Of a stretch of DNA of 49,147 bases, positions 1 through 8,923 are shown in pieces (the stretch's first letter is position 1; the number at the start of each line of letters is the position of its first letter). Origin of the DNA: Clostridium sp. 28_12 (GTDB lineage: Bacteria > Bacillota > Clostridia > TANB77 > CAG-508). The stretch lies in contig MNRR01000030.1 of assembly GCA_001916055.1 (NCBI GenBank), forward strand, positions 1 through 49,147, in the 5' to 3' direction. The notes beneath the pieces are model-generated. The model was not told the origin of the DNA. It was given only the letters and a program-made list of their open reading frames with translations, and ran no database searches. The translations under genes and the position numbers were made by a program.

Positions 1-1615
1 GAATACAAATAATATAGAACAAATGCAATATGTGTTTTCAAATTGTACTCAATTAGTGAAAATTGAATTAGGTGAACTTGATACTAGTAATGTAAAATCC
101 ATGAACAGTATGTTTAGTAATTGTACAGCATTAAGTACATTAGACCTAAAAAAATGGAATACTGGTAATGTAACAGAAATGCAAGGGATGTTTCAAAATT
201 GCAAAAGTCTGTTGGAACTAGATTTAAGTAGTTTTGATACGAGTAAAGTAACGAAGATGAGATATATGTTTGCTTCTTGTAGTGTTTTAGCTAAAATTGA
301 TATAAAAAACTTTAATACAGAAAAATGCACTGATATGTTGGGTATGTTTTTTGGATGCGGAAAATTAGAATCGTTAGACGTATCAAAATTTAATACAAGT
401 CAAGTTAATAACATGTCAAATATGTTTGCGGAGTGTAATTCCTTAACTGTAATAGATGTAAGTGGATTCAATACGAGTCAAGTTATAAATATGGAAAGTA
501 TGTTCCGCAATTGTTCAGAATTAATTTCATTAAATTTGAAAAATTGGAATACAAGTAATATAATTAACATGAATAATATGTTTAATAGTTGTATAAAAAT
601 AGCAGAATTGGATTTGAGCAATTTTGATACATCAAATGTAACAACAATGGTAGGAATGTTTAGCACATGCAAACAATTAAAAAAATTGAATGTGGCAGGA
701 TTTAATACAAGCCAAGTAACCAATATGTCTAAAATGTTTAGTGATTGTAACAGTTTAACAGAATTAGATTTAAGTAAATGGGACACAAGTAAGGTTACAA
801 CATTACTTTCAACATTTGAAAAATGTAGTTCATTAGAAAAACTCGATTTAAATAATTGGGATGTTAGCAAAGTAACCGAATTTGGACATAATGGATGGTC
901 ATATGGAGGAACATTTGAACATTGTACTAATCTAAAAGAACTAAACATAGAAAATTGGAATACGGAATCAGCAAAAGATATATCTAATATGTTTGCTTTT
1001 AATGGCAGTTTAACAAAGTTAAATGTTAATAATTTAAATACAAGCTCAGTAACAGCTATGTATGCTGTATTTTCAGGATGCAATAATCTAACTGAATTAG
1101 ACTTAAGCAAATGGAATACAAGTAAAGTTACTACTATGGATGAAATGTTTAAAAATTGCAAAAGCTTAACGAATTTGGATTTAAGTAGCTGGAATACTGA
1201 GAATTTAAAAAGTGTAGTAAATATGTTTCAATATTGCATTAATTTGGTTTCTGTAAAATTGGATAATTTAAAAACAGACAAAATAACTAATATGCAAGGG
1301 ATGTTTCAAAATTGTTATGAGTTAGTAGAATTAGATATAAGTAATTTCAATACCCAAAATGTAACTAATATGGCAGCAATGTTCTATCAATGTACAAATT
1401 TGAAAACTATATATGTAAAAGAATATGATTCAACAAATAATACAGGTTGGACAACTTCAGCTGTAACAAATTCTACTAATATGTTTTTGAATTGTGGTAA
1501 TATCATAGGAGGAAATGGTACTAAATTTGATACTACATATAAAGATGCTACATATGCAAGAATAGATACAGCAGGAACACCGGGATATTTAACAAATATA
1601 AATAATAAAAATTAA
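1..1615 (+). CDS. DUF285 (BspA-like) leucine-rich repeat surface protein, 5' end missing
   Basis: The reading frame is already open at base 2 and codes N-T-N-N-I-E-Q before the first ATG (base 23), so the gene begins outside the window. The visible 537 codons are almost entirely tandem repeats of about 24 residues with the pattern M..MF..C..L..LDLS.F.TS.V, typical of the DUF285/BspA-like LRR family found in gut and oral bacteria and often linked to adhesion. The protein ends with the usual T-P-G-Y-L-T motif and then stops, with no LPXTG or other sorting signal at the C-terminus, so its surface anchor, if any, must lie in the missing N-terminal part. Adhesion is family knowledge, not shown here. 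Confidence 0.88.
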   Translation, partial: NTNNIEQMQYVFSNCTQLVKIELGELDTSNVKSMNSMFSNCTALSTLDLKKWNTGNVTEMQGMFQNCKSLLELDLSSFDTSKVTKMRYMFASCSVLAKIDIKNFNTEKCTDMLGMFFGCGKLESLDVSKFNTSQVNNMSNMFAECNSLTVIDVSGFNTSQVINMESMFRNCSELISLNLKNWNTSNIINMNNMFNSCIKIAELDLSNFDTSNVTTMVGMFSTCKQLKKLNVAGFNTSQVTNMSKMFSDCNSLTELDLSKWDTSKVTTLLSTFEKCSSLEKLDLNNWDVSKVTEFGHNGWSYGGTFEHCTNLKELNIENWNTESAKDISNMFAFNGSLTKLNVNNLNTSSVTAMYAVFSGCNNLTELDLSKWNTSKVTTMDEMFKNCKSLTNLDLSSWNTENLKSVVNMFQYCINLVSVKLDNLKTDKITNMQGMFQNCYELVELDISNFNTQNVTNMAAMFYQCTNLKTIYVKEYDSTNNTGWTTSAVTNSTNMFLNCGNIIGGNGTKFDTTYKDATYARIDTAGTPGYLTNINNKN

Positions 1616-1664
1616 AAAGATAGGCAAGATGGTCCTATGTCAAGTGGAAGGAATAAGATAAAAG

Positions 1665-2141
1665 ATGAAGAAGAAAAAAGTACTATTTATATCAAGCACA
1701 GGAGGGCATTTTAACGAATTACAACAATTAAAGCCATTATTTGAAAAATATGATTATCATATAGTTACAGAAAAAGATAATTCTACAATCGGAGCAAAAG
1801 AAAAATATGGAGATAAAATATCATATCTTCCATATGGAACGAGGAAAAAATTATTTAGATATATATTTGTATATTTCTATTTGTGCTTAAAAACTATATA
1901 TTTATATTTTAAGATAAAGCCACAATACATAGTTACAACAGGAACACATACTGCAGGACCAATGTGTTATCTTGGAAAATTATTTGGAAGTAAAATAATT
2001 TATATAGAAACATTTGCCAATAGAAATAGAAAAACAGCGACAGGAAGACTTATTTATCCAATAGCTGATTTATTTATTGTGCAGTGGAAAGAAATGCTTA
2101 AAATATATCCTAAAGCAGTATATGGAGGTGCAATATATTAA
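1665..2141 (+). CDS. pssD: PssD/Alg14-like glycosyltransferase membrane subunit
   Basis: A 158-residue protein that begins with K-V-L-F-I-S-S-T-G-G-H-F, the nucleotide-sugar fold start of the Alg14/PssD/EpsE family, followed by hydrophobic stretches near residues 60-90 and 105-120 that would seat it on the membrane. In this family the protein acts with a separate catalytic half (PssE/Alg13) to add the second sugar to a lipid-linked oligosaccharide in exopolysaccharide or capsule synthesis. Here that partner follows directly with a one-base TAATG overlap, so the two are translationally coupled. The SD is GGAAGGAA. No other polysaccharide genes are visible; more may lie upstream of the window. 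Confidence 0.85.
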   Translation: MKKKKVLFISSTGGHFNELQQLKPLFEKYDYHIVTEKDNSTIGAKEKYGDKISYLPYGTRKKLFRYIFVYFYLCLKTIYLYFKIKPQYIVTTGTHTAGPMCYLGKLFGSKIIYIETFANRNRKTATGRLIYPIADLFIVQWKEMLKIYPKAVYGGAIY

Positions 2142-2590
2142 TGATATTAGTAATGTTAGGAACACAAAATAATAGTTTTCATAGATTACTAGAGAAAATT
2201 GATCAACTAGTAGAGGACGGAAAAATTAACGACCAGATCCCAGAAAGCGAATGTCCGCGCCGAAGCCCGGTGCAGGCAGCAATAGAGAATCTGGAACAGC
2301 AAGCTGATTACATAATAACTCATGGTGGAGTTGGGTCAATAATTAATTCGATAGAAAAAGGAAAAAAAGTAATTGCTGTACCAAGATTGAAAAAGTATGG
2401 AGAACATGTGAATGATCATCAATTAGACATTGTAGAGTCCTTTGATAAATTAGGTTATATTATAGGAATTACAGATGTTTCACAATTAGAAGAGGCATTG
2501 CAAAGAGTTAAGGAATTTAGACCAAAAAAATATATTCAAAATACAGGGAATATTATCAGTATTATACAAAATTTTATAGACAATAATTAA
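2141..2590 (+). CDS. pssE: PssE/Alg13-like glycosyltransferase catalytic subunit, with odd GC-rich patch
   Basis: A 149-residue GT28 C-terminal-type protein and partner of the preceding PssD. It begins M-I-L-V-M-L-G-T-Q and carries the UDP-sugar site signature Y-I-I-T-H-G-G-V-G-S-I with V-P-R-L-K-K-Y-G-E-H downstream. SD GGAGGTG sits 10 bases before the ATG inside pssD. Residues about 31-50 do not look like the family: where homologues have a segment rich in aromatic and acidic residues, this protein has P-E-S-E-C-P-R-R-S-P-V-Q. The DNA there (about 2231-2280) is roughly 66 percent GC with CCG, CGC and CGA codons, against about 30 percent around it. The protein looks about ten residues short. 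The reading frame is kept. Patch replacement or chimera are both possible. Confidence 0.82.
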   Translation: MILVMLGTQNNSFHRLLEKIDQLVEDGKINDQIPESECPRRSPVQAAIENLEQQADYIITHGGVGSIINSIEKGKKVIAVPRLKKYGEHVNDHQLDIVESFDKLGYIIGITDVSQLEEALQRVKEFRPKKYIQNTGNIISIIQNFIDNN

Positions 2591-2676
2591 TATATACTCT
2601 AAGCTATAATATCATAAAATTTACAGAAATTTTACAAAAAACAAAAAATGAAGAAATAAAGAGATAAATAAGGAAA

Positions 2677-2713
2677 AACCAGAAAAAGCAACTTTTTTCT
2701 GGTTATTTTTTTT
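2677..2713 (+). terminator. Intrinsic terminator after pssDE
   Basis: An 11-bp stem AACCAGAAAAA / TTTTTCTGGTT with a 6-base loop is followed by A and eight T residues. It separates the polysaccharide pair from the ftsEX operon. Confidence 0.85.
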
Positions 2714-2723
2714 ACTATAAGTA

Positions 2724-2752
2724 TTGCAAAAAAAAACTATTATTGATATTAT
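2724..2752 (+). promoter_or_regulatory. Sigma-A promoter of the ftsEX operon
   Basis: TTGCAA at 2724-2729, a 17-base spacer and TATTAT at 2747-2752. It lies just after the terminator and 65 bases before the ftsE start. Confidence 0.6.
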
Positions 2753-2817
2753 AAAGAAGAATGAAAAATTATGTATGCTAATACAGAAATTATAAAGAAG
2801 AAAAGGAAAAAAGTAGA

Positions 2818-3504
2818 ATGATAGAATTTAAAAACGTAAGCAAAAGATATAGTACAGGTACAGAAGCAGTAAAAAATGCAAGCTTTAAAATAGAAAAAGG
2901 AGAATTTGCATTTTTAGTAGGAACCTCAGGAAGTGGAAAATCAACACTAATAAAATTAATATTAAAAGAAGAAGAACCAACATCAGGAAACATCATAATA
3001 AACGGAAAAGATACAACATTTTTAAAGAAAAGTAAAGTTCCATATTTAAGAAGAAGTATGGGAGTTGTATTTCAAGACTTTAGATTATTGCCAGACAAGA
3101 CAGTGTATGAAAATGTAGCATTTGCAATGTATATAGTAAAAGCAACACCAAAACATATTCGTAGACAAGTGCCTATGGTATTATCATTAGTAGGACTAAG
3201 TGGAAAGGCAAAAATGTATCCAAACGAATTATCAGGAGGAGAACAACAAAGAGTTGCTTTAGCAAGAGCACTTGTAAATAATCCATCAATGTTGATTGCA
3301 GATGAGCCTACTGGAAACTTAGACCCAGACACAGCATGGGATATAATGAATTTGTTAAATGAAATTAACATGAGAGGAACAACAGTAGTTGTTGCAACAC
3401 ACGCCAAAGATATAGTAGATCAAATGAAAAAAAGAGTTATACACATAAATAAAGGCGTAATAATAAAAGATGATAAAAAAGGTGGGTACGATTGTGAGGT
3501 TTAA
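2818..3504 (+). CDS. ftsE: Cell division ATP-binding protein FtsE
   Basis: A 228-residue ABC ATPase. Walker A G-T-S-G-S-G-K-S-T lies near residue 37, the signature L-S-G-G-E-Q-Q-R-V-A near 138 and Walker B L-I-A-D-E-P-T-G-N-L-D near 160. F-Q-D-F-R-L-L-P-D is typical of FtsE. With FtsX it forms a membrane complex that does not transport but uses ATP to switch on peptidoglycan hydrolases at the septum or side wall. It is followed by ftsX with a short overlap and then two M23 hydrolases, the expected partners. SD AAGGAAAA lies about 8 bases before the ATG. The length is normal for the family. Confidence 0.96.
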   Translation: MIEFKNVSKRYSTGTEAVKNASFKIEKGEFAFLVGTSGSGKSTLIKLILKEEEPTSGNIIINGKDTTFLKKSKVPYLRRSMGVVFQDFRLLPDKTVYENVAFAMYIVKATPKHIRRQVPMVLSLVGLSGKAKMYPNELSGGEQQRVALARALVNNPSMLIADEPTGNLDPDTAWDIMNLLNEINMRGTTVVVATHAKDIVDQMKKRVIHINKGVIIKDDKKGGYDCEV

Positions 3505-4387
3505 TGTAGTAAACTATTTAATAGGAGAAGGAATTAGAAATTTATTTAAAAATAAAAAATCAACTATGTCAGCACTAATGATAATGTGTGCAACAATGTT
3601 AATATTTGGATTATTCTTTGTAATAGGAGAAAATTTAAATGCATTTGTAGAAAATGTAGCAGATGCACAAGAAATACGAGTGATTTTGGACAATGATGCA
3701 ACTGATAGTGAAATAGAAGAAGTAGGAAAAGAAATCTTAGAAATAGATGGAGTAAGAAATGCAGAATTTGTTTCAAAAGATGAAGCACTAGATTATATGA
3801 AAGATATGCTTGGAGATGAAGTGCTTGATGGATATTCAGAACGAAATATATTTTCAACAGCTTATAATGTAACATTAACAGATTTAAAAATGAATAATGA
3901 AGTGCAAGCAAATATAAAGCAAATACCACATGTAAAGAAAATAGTTTCAAGCAATCAAGTTATATCACAAATAATAAGTTTAGCTAAAGGAGTTAGAATT
4001 GTAACGGCAGGAATATTAGGACTATTAATAATAATATCAGTATCAATAATTTCAAATACAATAAAATTAACAGTACATGCAAGAAGAAAAGAAATATCAA
4101 TAATGAAATATGTTGGAGCAACAAATAGTTTTATTAGATGGCCATTTTTAGTAGAAGGTGTAATAATTGGAATAATTTCAGGTTTGTTATCAGTTGCGAT
4201 AATTGGAGGAGCATATACTGGAATTGCAAATCAATTGGCTAACACATCATTCTTACAAATGGCTAATTGGAAATTACTAAATTTCTCTGATATGTTTAAT
4301 TTGATTTTAGTGGTTTACCTTGGATTAGGAATTGGAATTGGTATATTAGGAAGTACTATTTCAATGAGAAAATATTTACAAGTTTAA
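3494..4387 (+). CDS. ftsX: Cell division protein FtsX
   Basis: Membrane partner of FtsE, with one N-terminal membrane segment, an extracytoplasmic domain (about residues 55-165) that contacts hydrolase coiled coils, and three C-terminal membrane segments in the FtsX permease-type domain. I chose the GTG at 3494 (297 residues, M-R-F-N-V-V-N-Y-L-I-G-E-G). It has SD GGTGG 8 bases upstream and begins the way FtsX proteins usually do; an ATG at 3470 in the same frame would add eight unlikely residues and lacks a good SD. The start overlaps the ftsE stop by 11 bases, so the two are translationally coupled. Confidence 0.95.
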   Translation: MRFNVVNYLIGEGIRNLFKNKKSTMSALMIMCATMLIFGLFFVIGENLNAFVENVADAQEIRVILDNDATDSEIEEVGKEILEIDGVRNAEFVSKDEALDYMKDMLGDEVLDGYSERNIFSTAYNVTLTDLKMNNEVQANIKQIPHVKKIVSSNQVISQIISLAKGVRIVTAGILGLLIIISVSIISNTIKLTVHARRKEISIMKYVGATNSFIRWPFLVEGVIIGIISGLLSVAIIGGAYTGIANQLANTSFLQMANWKLLNFSDMFNLILVVYLGLGIGIGILGSTISMRKYLQV

Positions 4388-4411
4388 TTTAATAGAAAGG
4401 AAGAGGATTAC

Positions 4412-5575
4412 ATGCATAGGCTTTTTAGGATAATATTAATATTTATAATAACTTGTAGCCTATGCATTTACGTATATGCACAAGACCTTACTGAATTACA
4501 AGAAAAATCAAATCAAATAAATCAGGCATTAACAGAATCTAACAATAGGCTACAAGTTGTTCAAGATAATATATCAGCAAATATGCAAGAATTGCAAGAA
4601 CTGGACAATAATATTGCACAATCACAAGAAGAGCTAAATACAATTAATACTAATATAAATGATTTGGTTAAGCAAATAAATGAAAACCAAGAAAAATTGG
4701 CAAAGGTTCAAGAACAATATGATAATATTCAAGAATTATTAGATAAAAGACTTATAAGCATGTATGAAACTCCTAAATTTCAATTCCTACAAGTTATTCT
4801 TGAATCTAAAAACGCAACTGAGTTTTTATCTACATATTATGCAATGAAAGAATTAGCTGAATATGATAAACAATTATTAGAGACAGTAACACAGCAAAAA
4901 GAAGAAATAGAAACAACCAAAAAAACATTGGCAGATCAAAAGCAACAGATTATTACAAACAAGCAAAATAAGCAAAAAAAGGCACAGGTATTAGCTAATA
5001 TAAAAACTTTAAGACAATATTACATAAGTAAATTATCAACAGAAGAACAGGAATTACAAGCAAAAATAGATGATTACAATTCACAGGTTTCATCAATAGA
5101 ATCAGAAATTAAATTCCTGGCATTAAATAGTATTAGCAAAGATTATATAGGTGGTGCTATGACATGGCCGATACCAGGATACACAACAATAACATCAGAA
5201 TATGGAATGAGAGTTCATCCTATAACAGGTGCATATAAATTACATACGGGAACTGATATAGGAGCACCAATGGGAGCAGATTTTGTAGCGGCAGCAAAAG
5301 GAGTAGTTACAAAAGCAACATTAAATCCGGCATATGGAAATATGGTTATTATAGATCATGGTGGAGGAGTGCAAACTTTATATGCACATGGAAGTGAAAT
5401 CTTAGTAGAAGTAGGACAAGAGGTTGAAGCTGGAACACCAGTTTTAAAAGTTGGGTCAACAGGATATTCAACAGGACCACATGCACATTTTGAGATAAGA
5501 ATAAATGGGCAGACAGTAAACCCAATGGATTATTTACTAAATGAGAAAGATATCCAAAATTTATCTAAAGAATAA
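4412..5575 (+). CDS. EnvC-like murein hydrolase/activator with M23 domain
   Basis: A 387-residue exported protein. A signal peptide (L-F-R-I-I-L-I-F-I-I-T-C-S) ends near residue 24. Residues 25-235 are a long coiled coil rich in Gln, Asn and Lys. The C-terminal LytM/M23 domain (about 255-375) has H-T-G-T-D-I-G and H-A-H-F-E, the zinc-binding HxxxD and HxH motifs, so the zinc site is intact and it may cut peptidoglycan itself, unlike E. coli EnvC. Position right after ftsX and the coiled-coil architecture (as in PcsB, CwlO, EnvC) indicate control by FtsEX. SD AAAGGAAGAGG. Confidence 0.9.
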   Translation: MHRLFRIILIFIITCSLCIYVYAQDLTELQEKSNQINQALTESNNRLQVVQDNISANMQELQELDNNIAQSQEELNTINTNINDLVKQINENQEKLAKVQEQYDNIQELLDKRLISMYETPKFQFLQVILESKNATEFLSTYYAMKELAEYDKQLLETVTQQKEEIETTKKTLADQKQQIITNKQNKQKKAQVLANIKTLRQYYISKLSTEEQELQAKIDDYNSQVSSIESEIKFLALNSISKDYIGGAMTWPIPGYTTITSEYGMRVHPITGAYKLHTGTDIGAPMGADFVAAAKGVVTKATLNPAYGNMVIIDHGGGVQTLYAHGSEILVEVGQEVEAGTPVLKVGSTGYSTGPHAHFEIRINGQTVNPMDYLLNEKDIQNLSKE

Positions 5576-5602
5576 GATATAGTATTGAAAGGAAGAAATA
5601 GT

Positions 5603-6868
5603 ATGAAAAGAACTATAGTTAAAATAATAGGAATTACAATATCGATAATTTTACTTTCACAAAGTTTAAATGTATTTGCAGTTACAAAAAAGGAAGTACA
5701 ACAAAAAAAAGATGATGCACAAAAACAGACATCAGAAAATAATGATAAAATAGACGAAGCAAAAGAAAAAAAACAAGAACTAGCAAACGAAAAATCAGAA
5801 ACTATGAAAACTGTTGAAGGATTAATTTCAAAAATTTCTGACTCTGAAACAGAGATAGACAATTTACAAGATAAAGTTCAAAATTTGAAAGATAAAATAG
5901 CAGACAAAGAAAAAGACATACAACAAAAGCAAGAAGAATATACTAAACAAGAAGAATTACTAGATACAAGACTTGTTGCAATGTATGAAAGAAGTGAAAC
6001 ATCATATTTAGATGTCTTTTTAACAGCATCAAGTATGACTGATGCTTTAGCAAAATATTATGCTGCATCAGAATTGTTTGAATCAGATAAAGAACTAATA
6101 CAGTCAACTAAAGAACAAAAAGCTCAAATCGAAAGCGAAAAATCAGATTTGGAAAATAGTAAAAAAGAATTAGATGCATCACTAACAGAACAACAAGCTA
6201 AAGTAAAAGAATTACAAGCATTAAAAAGCGAAAAACAAAGTTATGCTGATAAACTAACTCAAGATGAAAAAACAGTTCAAAAAGAGATAGAGGAATTAGA
6301 AGCAGATAATAGACAGATTGAAAAAGCAGTAAAGGATGCAGAGGCTAAATATCAAAAACAATTAGAGGAACTTCAAAGACAACAAAACAAAAAAAATAAC
6401 AATTCGAATTCTGGCTCAAATTCAGGTTCTAATTCTAATACACCATCAGGTTCAGGATATTTTATAAAACCAATATCAGGTGGAACTGTATCAACAAATG
6501 GCTATTATTCAAGTGGAAAATTCCATGGAGCAGTTGACTGGGCTGTATCATCAGGAACTACAGTAGTAGCTGCAGCAGATGGGGTTGTTATGACAACAGC
6601 TGATTTAACTTCAAGCTATGGAACTCATGTAGTAATAAGACATGCAAATGGAATGCAAACATATTATGGGCATGGAACAAGAGGTTCTATATGTGTGAAA
6701 CCAGGTCAAACTGTAAAACAAGGTGAGAAAATAATGCTAAGTGGAAGTACCGGAAATTCAACTGGCCCACACTTACATTTTGAAGTGAGAGTGTCTCCAT
6801 ATAGCTACAAATATTCAGCTACTGCATATGGGCAAGATTCAAGAGTAAACCCAATGAATTATCTGTAA
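5603..6868 (+). CDS. Second EnvC/CwlO-like M23 peptidoglycan endopeptidase
   Basis: A paralogue of the preceding gene, 421 residues from the ATG at 5603, which has SD AAAGGAAG; a TTG at 5585 is in frame but has no SD of its own. It has a signal peptide ending at V-F-A near residue 23, a coiled coil of Lys/Glu/Gln heptads to about residue 265, a Ser/Asn/Gly-rich linker (residues 270-287), and an M23 domain with H-G-A-V-D, Y-Y-G-H-G and H-L-H-F-E, so the metal ligands are present. The operon thus offers FtsEX two different hydrolases. It ends 25 bases before ctpA. Confidence 0.9.
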   Translation: MKRTIVKIIGITISIILLSQSLNVFAVTKKEVQQKKDDAQKQTSENNDKIDEAKEKKQELANEKSETMKTVEGLISKISDSETEIDNLQDKVQNLKDKIADKEKDIQQKQEEYTKQEELLDTRLVAMYERSETSYLDVFLTASSMTDALAKYYAASELFESDKELIQSTKEQKAQIESEKSDLENSKKELDASLTEQQAKVKELQALKSEKQSYADKLTQDEKTVQKEIEELEADNRQIEKAVKDAEAKYQKQLEELQRQQNKKNNNSNSGSNSGSNSNTPSGSGYFIKPISGGTVSTNGYYSSGKFHGAVDWAVSSGTTVVAAADGVVMTTADLTSSYGTHVVIRHANGMQTYYGHGTRGSICVKPGQTVKQGEKIMLSGSTGNSTGPHLHFEVRVSPYSYKYSATAYGQDSRVNPMNYL

Positions 6869-6893
6869 AATTAAATAAGAAAGGCAAACTAAA

Positions 6894-8129
6894 ATGGAAG
6901 ATGAAAAATATTTAAAAAGACAAAGATTTTACAAAATTGTTATGTTAGTTGTATTAACAGCATTTTTGACATTTATATTTACAACTATATATATAACTAA
7001 AAAATATAATTTAAGTGATGGAGACCAAACAATTTCTTCATTATTTAGCGCTTCATCATCAAGTGATGACAAATTAACAAAATCATTAAAGAATATTAAA
7101 AGTATATTAAAAAAATATTATCTAAATGATATTGATGAAGATAAGGCAATAGATGGAGCAATTGAAGGATATGTTTCATCTTTAGGAGATCAGTATACTG
7201 AATATATTCCAAAAGATGAGATGGAAGATTATACTCAAAATTTAATGGGAAATTATGTTGGAATTGGTATATATATGTCACAAAACACTAAAGACAATAC
7301 AATAGTTGTTTTAACACCAATAAAATATAGTCCAGCAGAAGAAGCAGGAATTCTTCCAGGAGATATCATAAAGAAAATAAATGATGTAGAATATACAGGG
7401 GAAAATATGACAGCAGCTGCAAATAATATAAAAGGTGCAGAAGGAACAAAGGTAAAACTAGAAATTCAAAGAGGCCAAGAGATAAAAACATTTGAAATAA
7501 CAAGAAAAAAAATAACAACAAATCCAGTAATAGCAGAAAAATTAGATAATAATATAGGATATTTAGAAGTTACGAGTTTTGATGAAAATACAGCAGAAAA
7601 CTTCAAATCTAAATATGAAGAGTTAAAGGCACAAGGAATTGATTCATTAATAATAGACTTAAGAAACAATGGTGGAGGATTAGTAGAAGAGGCATTAAAA
7701 ATAGCTGATTACATAGTTCCTAAAGGTAAAGAATTGTTAGTAACAGTTGACAAAGATGGAAAAGAAAAAGTAGAAAAATCTAAAGAAGATGTTTTAATAG
7801 ATATGCCAATTGTGGTACTTGTAAATAAAAATTCTGCAAGTTCATCAGAAATTTTAGCAGGTGCACTTAAAGATTTAAATGAAGCTACAATAGTGGGAAC
7901 TACAACATATGGAAAAGGTGTAATACAACAATTTTTAACTTTAAGAGATGGTTCAGGATTAAAAGTTACAGTAGAAGAATATTATACACCAAATAGAACT
8001 AAAATTAATGGAGTAGGAATAGAACCAAATGAGAAAATAGAATTACCAGAGACAATTACAAATCCACTTACAGTTGAGAGAAAAGATGATACACAATTGC
8101 AAAAAGCAATAGAATTATTAAAAAAATAA
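6894..8129 (+). CDS. ctpA: Carboxy-terminal processing protease CtpA (S41)
   Basis: A 411-residue S41 protease. One N-terminal membrane anchor (residues about 15-35) is followed by a PDZ domain (about 110-190) and the S41 domain with the catalytic serine in N-S-A-S-S-S-E-I-L (about 314) and the lysine in T-T-Y-G-K-G-V-I (about 340), the usual Ser-Lys dyad. It would act outside the membrane. Linked to ftsEX and two M23 hydrolases it may trim or degrade those hydrolases, as CtpA/Prc proteases do elsewhere; that link is inference from context. SD AAGAAAGG. Confidence 0.93.
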   Translation: MEDEKYLKRQRFYKIVMLVVLTAFLTFIFTTIYITKKYNLSDGDQTISSLFSASSSSDDKLTKSLKNIKSILKKYYLNDIDEDKAIDGAIEGYVSSLGDQYTEYIPKDEMEDYTQNLMGNYVGIGIYMSQNTKDNTIVVLTPIKYSPAEEAGILPGDIIKKINDVEYTGENMTAAANNIKGAEGTKVKLEIQRGQEIKTFEITRKKITTNPVIAEKLDNNIGYLEVTSFDENTAENFKSKYEELKAQGIDSLIIDLRNNGGGLVEEALKIADYIVPKGKELLVTVDKDGKEKVEKSKEDVLIDMPIVVLVNKNSASSSEILAGALKDLNEATIVGTTTYGKGVIQQFLTLRDGSGLKVTVEEYYTPNRTKINGVGIEPNEKIELPETITNPLTVERKDDTQLQKAIELLKK

Positions 8130-8167
8130 TTGCAACAAGTACATACATAGAAAGGAAATAATAAAGA

Positions 8168-8767
8168 ATGAAAATGAATTTAGCAAATAAATTAACAATA
8201 TTTAGAATAATATTAGTACCAGTTATGGCAATAATACCATATTTGAATTTAAAAGGTGATTTTTTAGGATTACCTTTAACCTATTTTTTTATGGAATTGA
8301 TATTTATAGTTGCATCGATAACAGACAAACTTGATGGTTATATAGCTCGTTCAAGAAATCAAGTCACAACATTTGGGAAATTTTTAGACCCATTAGCAGA
8401 CAAAATTCTAGTATTAACTGCCATGGTATTATTAGTGGAATTAGGCAAAATTCCAGCATGGATTCCAATTATAGTACTAGCAAGAGAATTTATAGTGTCA
8501 GGTTATAGGTTAGTTGCAGTTGAAAAAGGTGGTCAAGTAATTGCTGCATCAATTTGGGGAAAATTAAAAACTGTAACACAAATGATTGCAATAATCTTAG
8601 TTATGTTTGATAAAAATTCATTTTGGGATTGCTTTAAAGGAGGCTTAACAGGAGCTGATTATGTAATTAACTTGATATCAACAATATTATTGGTAATATC
8701 AGTTGTTGCAACTATTTTCTCAGGAGCAGATTATTTAAAAAGTGGAAAAGATTTACTAAAAGATTAA
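8168..8767 (+). CDS. pgsA: CDP-diacylglycerol-glycerol-3-phosphate 3-phosphatidyltransferase
   Basis: A 199-residue integral membrane enzyme of the CDP-alcohol phosphatidyltransferase family. The catalytic motif D-x2-D-G-x2-A-R-x8-G-x3-D-x3-D is complete (starting T-D-K-L-D-G-Y-I-A-R, ending F-L-D-P-L-A-D-K). It makes phosphatidylglycerol phosphate, the first committed step to phosphatidylglycerol and cardiolipin. N-L-A-N-K-L-T-I-F-R at the start is the typical PgsA N-terminus; an ATG two codons downstream is an alternative start. It follows ctpA at 38 bases with no terminator, so it may be the last gene of that operon. Confidence 0.94.
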   Translation: MKMNLANKLTIFRIILVPVMAIIPYLNLKGDFLGLPLTYFFMELIFIVASITDKLDGYIARSRNQVTTFGKFLDPLADKILVLTAMVLLVELGKIPAWIPIIVLAREFIVSGYRLVAVEKGGQVIAASIWGKLKTVTQMIAIILVMFDKNSFWDCFKGGLTGADYVINLISTILLVISVVATIFSGADYLKSGKDLLKD

Positions 8768-8790
8768 ATGCAAAATTTTGGAAAAAGAAC

Positions 8791-8819
8791 TTGACAAAAA
8801 ATAAAAAATGCAGTATCAT
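8791..8819 (+). promoter_or_regulatory. Sigma-A promoter of greA
   Basis: Perfect TTGACA at 8791-8796, a 17-base spacer and TATCAT at 8814-8819. It predicts a transcript start near 8826 and a leader of about 98 bases before greA. Confidence 0.8.
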
Positions 8820-8825
8820 ACTAAA

Positions 8826-8910
8826 TGTTAAATATAAAGGCGGCTAGTAAGTCGCTCTTTATCGTATATACCATGCAAAACAATGGTTCAACCGGAGTTT
8901 GCTTAGAAAG
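8826..8910 (+). other. Structured 5' leader of greA mRNA
   Basis: Two possible hairpins lie between the promoter and the greA SD. One pairs ATAAAGGCG (8835-8843) with CGCTCTTTAT through a single bulged T. The second pairs GCAAAAC (near 8875) with GTTTGC (near 8900) around GGTT/AACC. I recognise no known riboswitch. It could be an attenuator or simply an mRNA-stabilising leader. Confidence 0.35.
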
Positions 8911-8923
8911 GAATGTGATAAAC

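Noticed and set aside
478..1161. Long open frame on the minus strand opposite the DUF285 repeats
   Set aside because: It mirrors the repeat periodicity, is Leu/Phe/Ser-rich antisense reading of a repetitive gene and has no SD.
8825..8923. N-terminal extension of GreA by 33 residues
   Set aside because: The ATG lies at the predicted transcript start without an SD, and GreA proteins are about 158 residues, matching the inner start.
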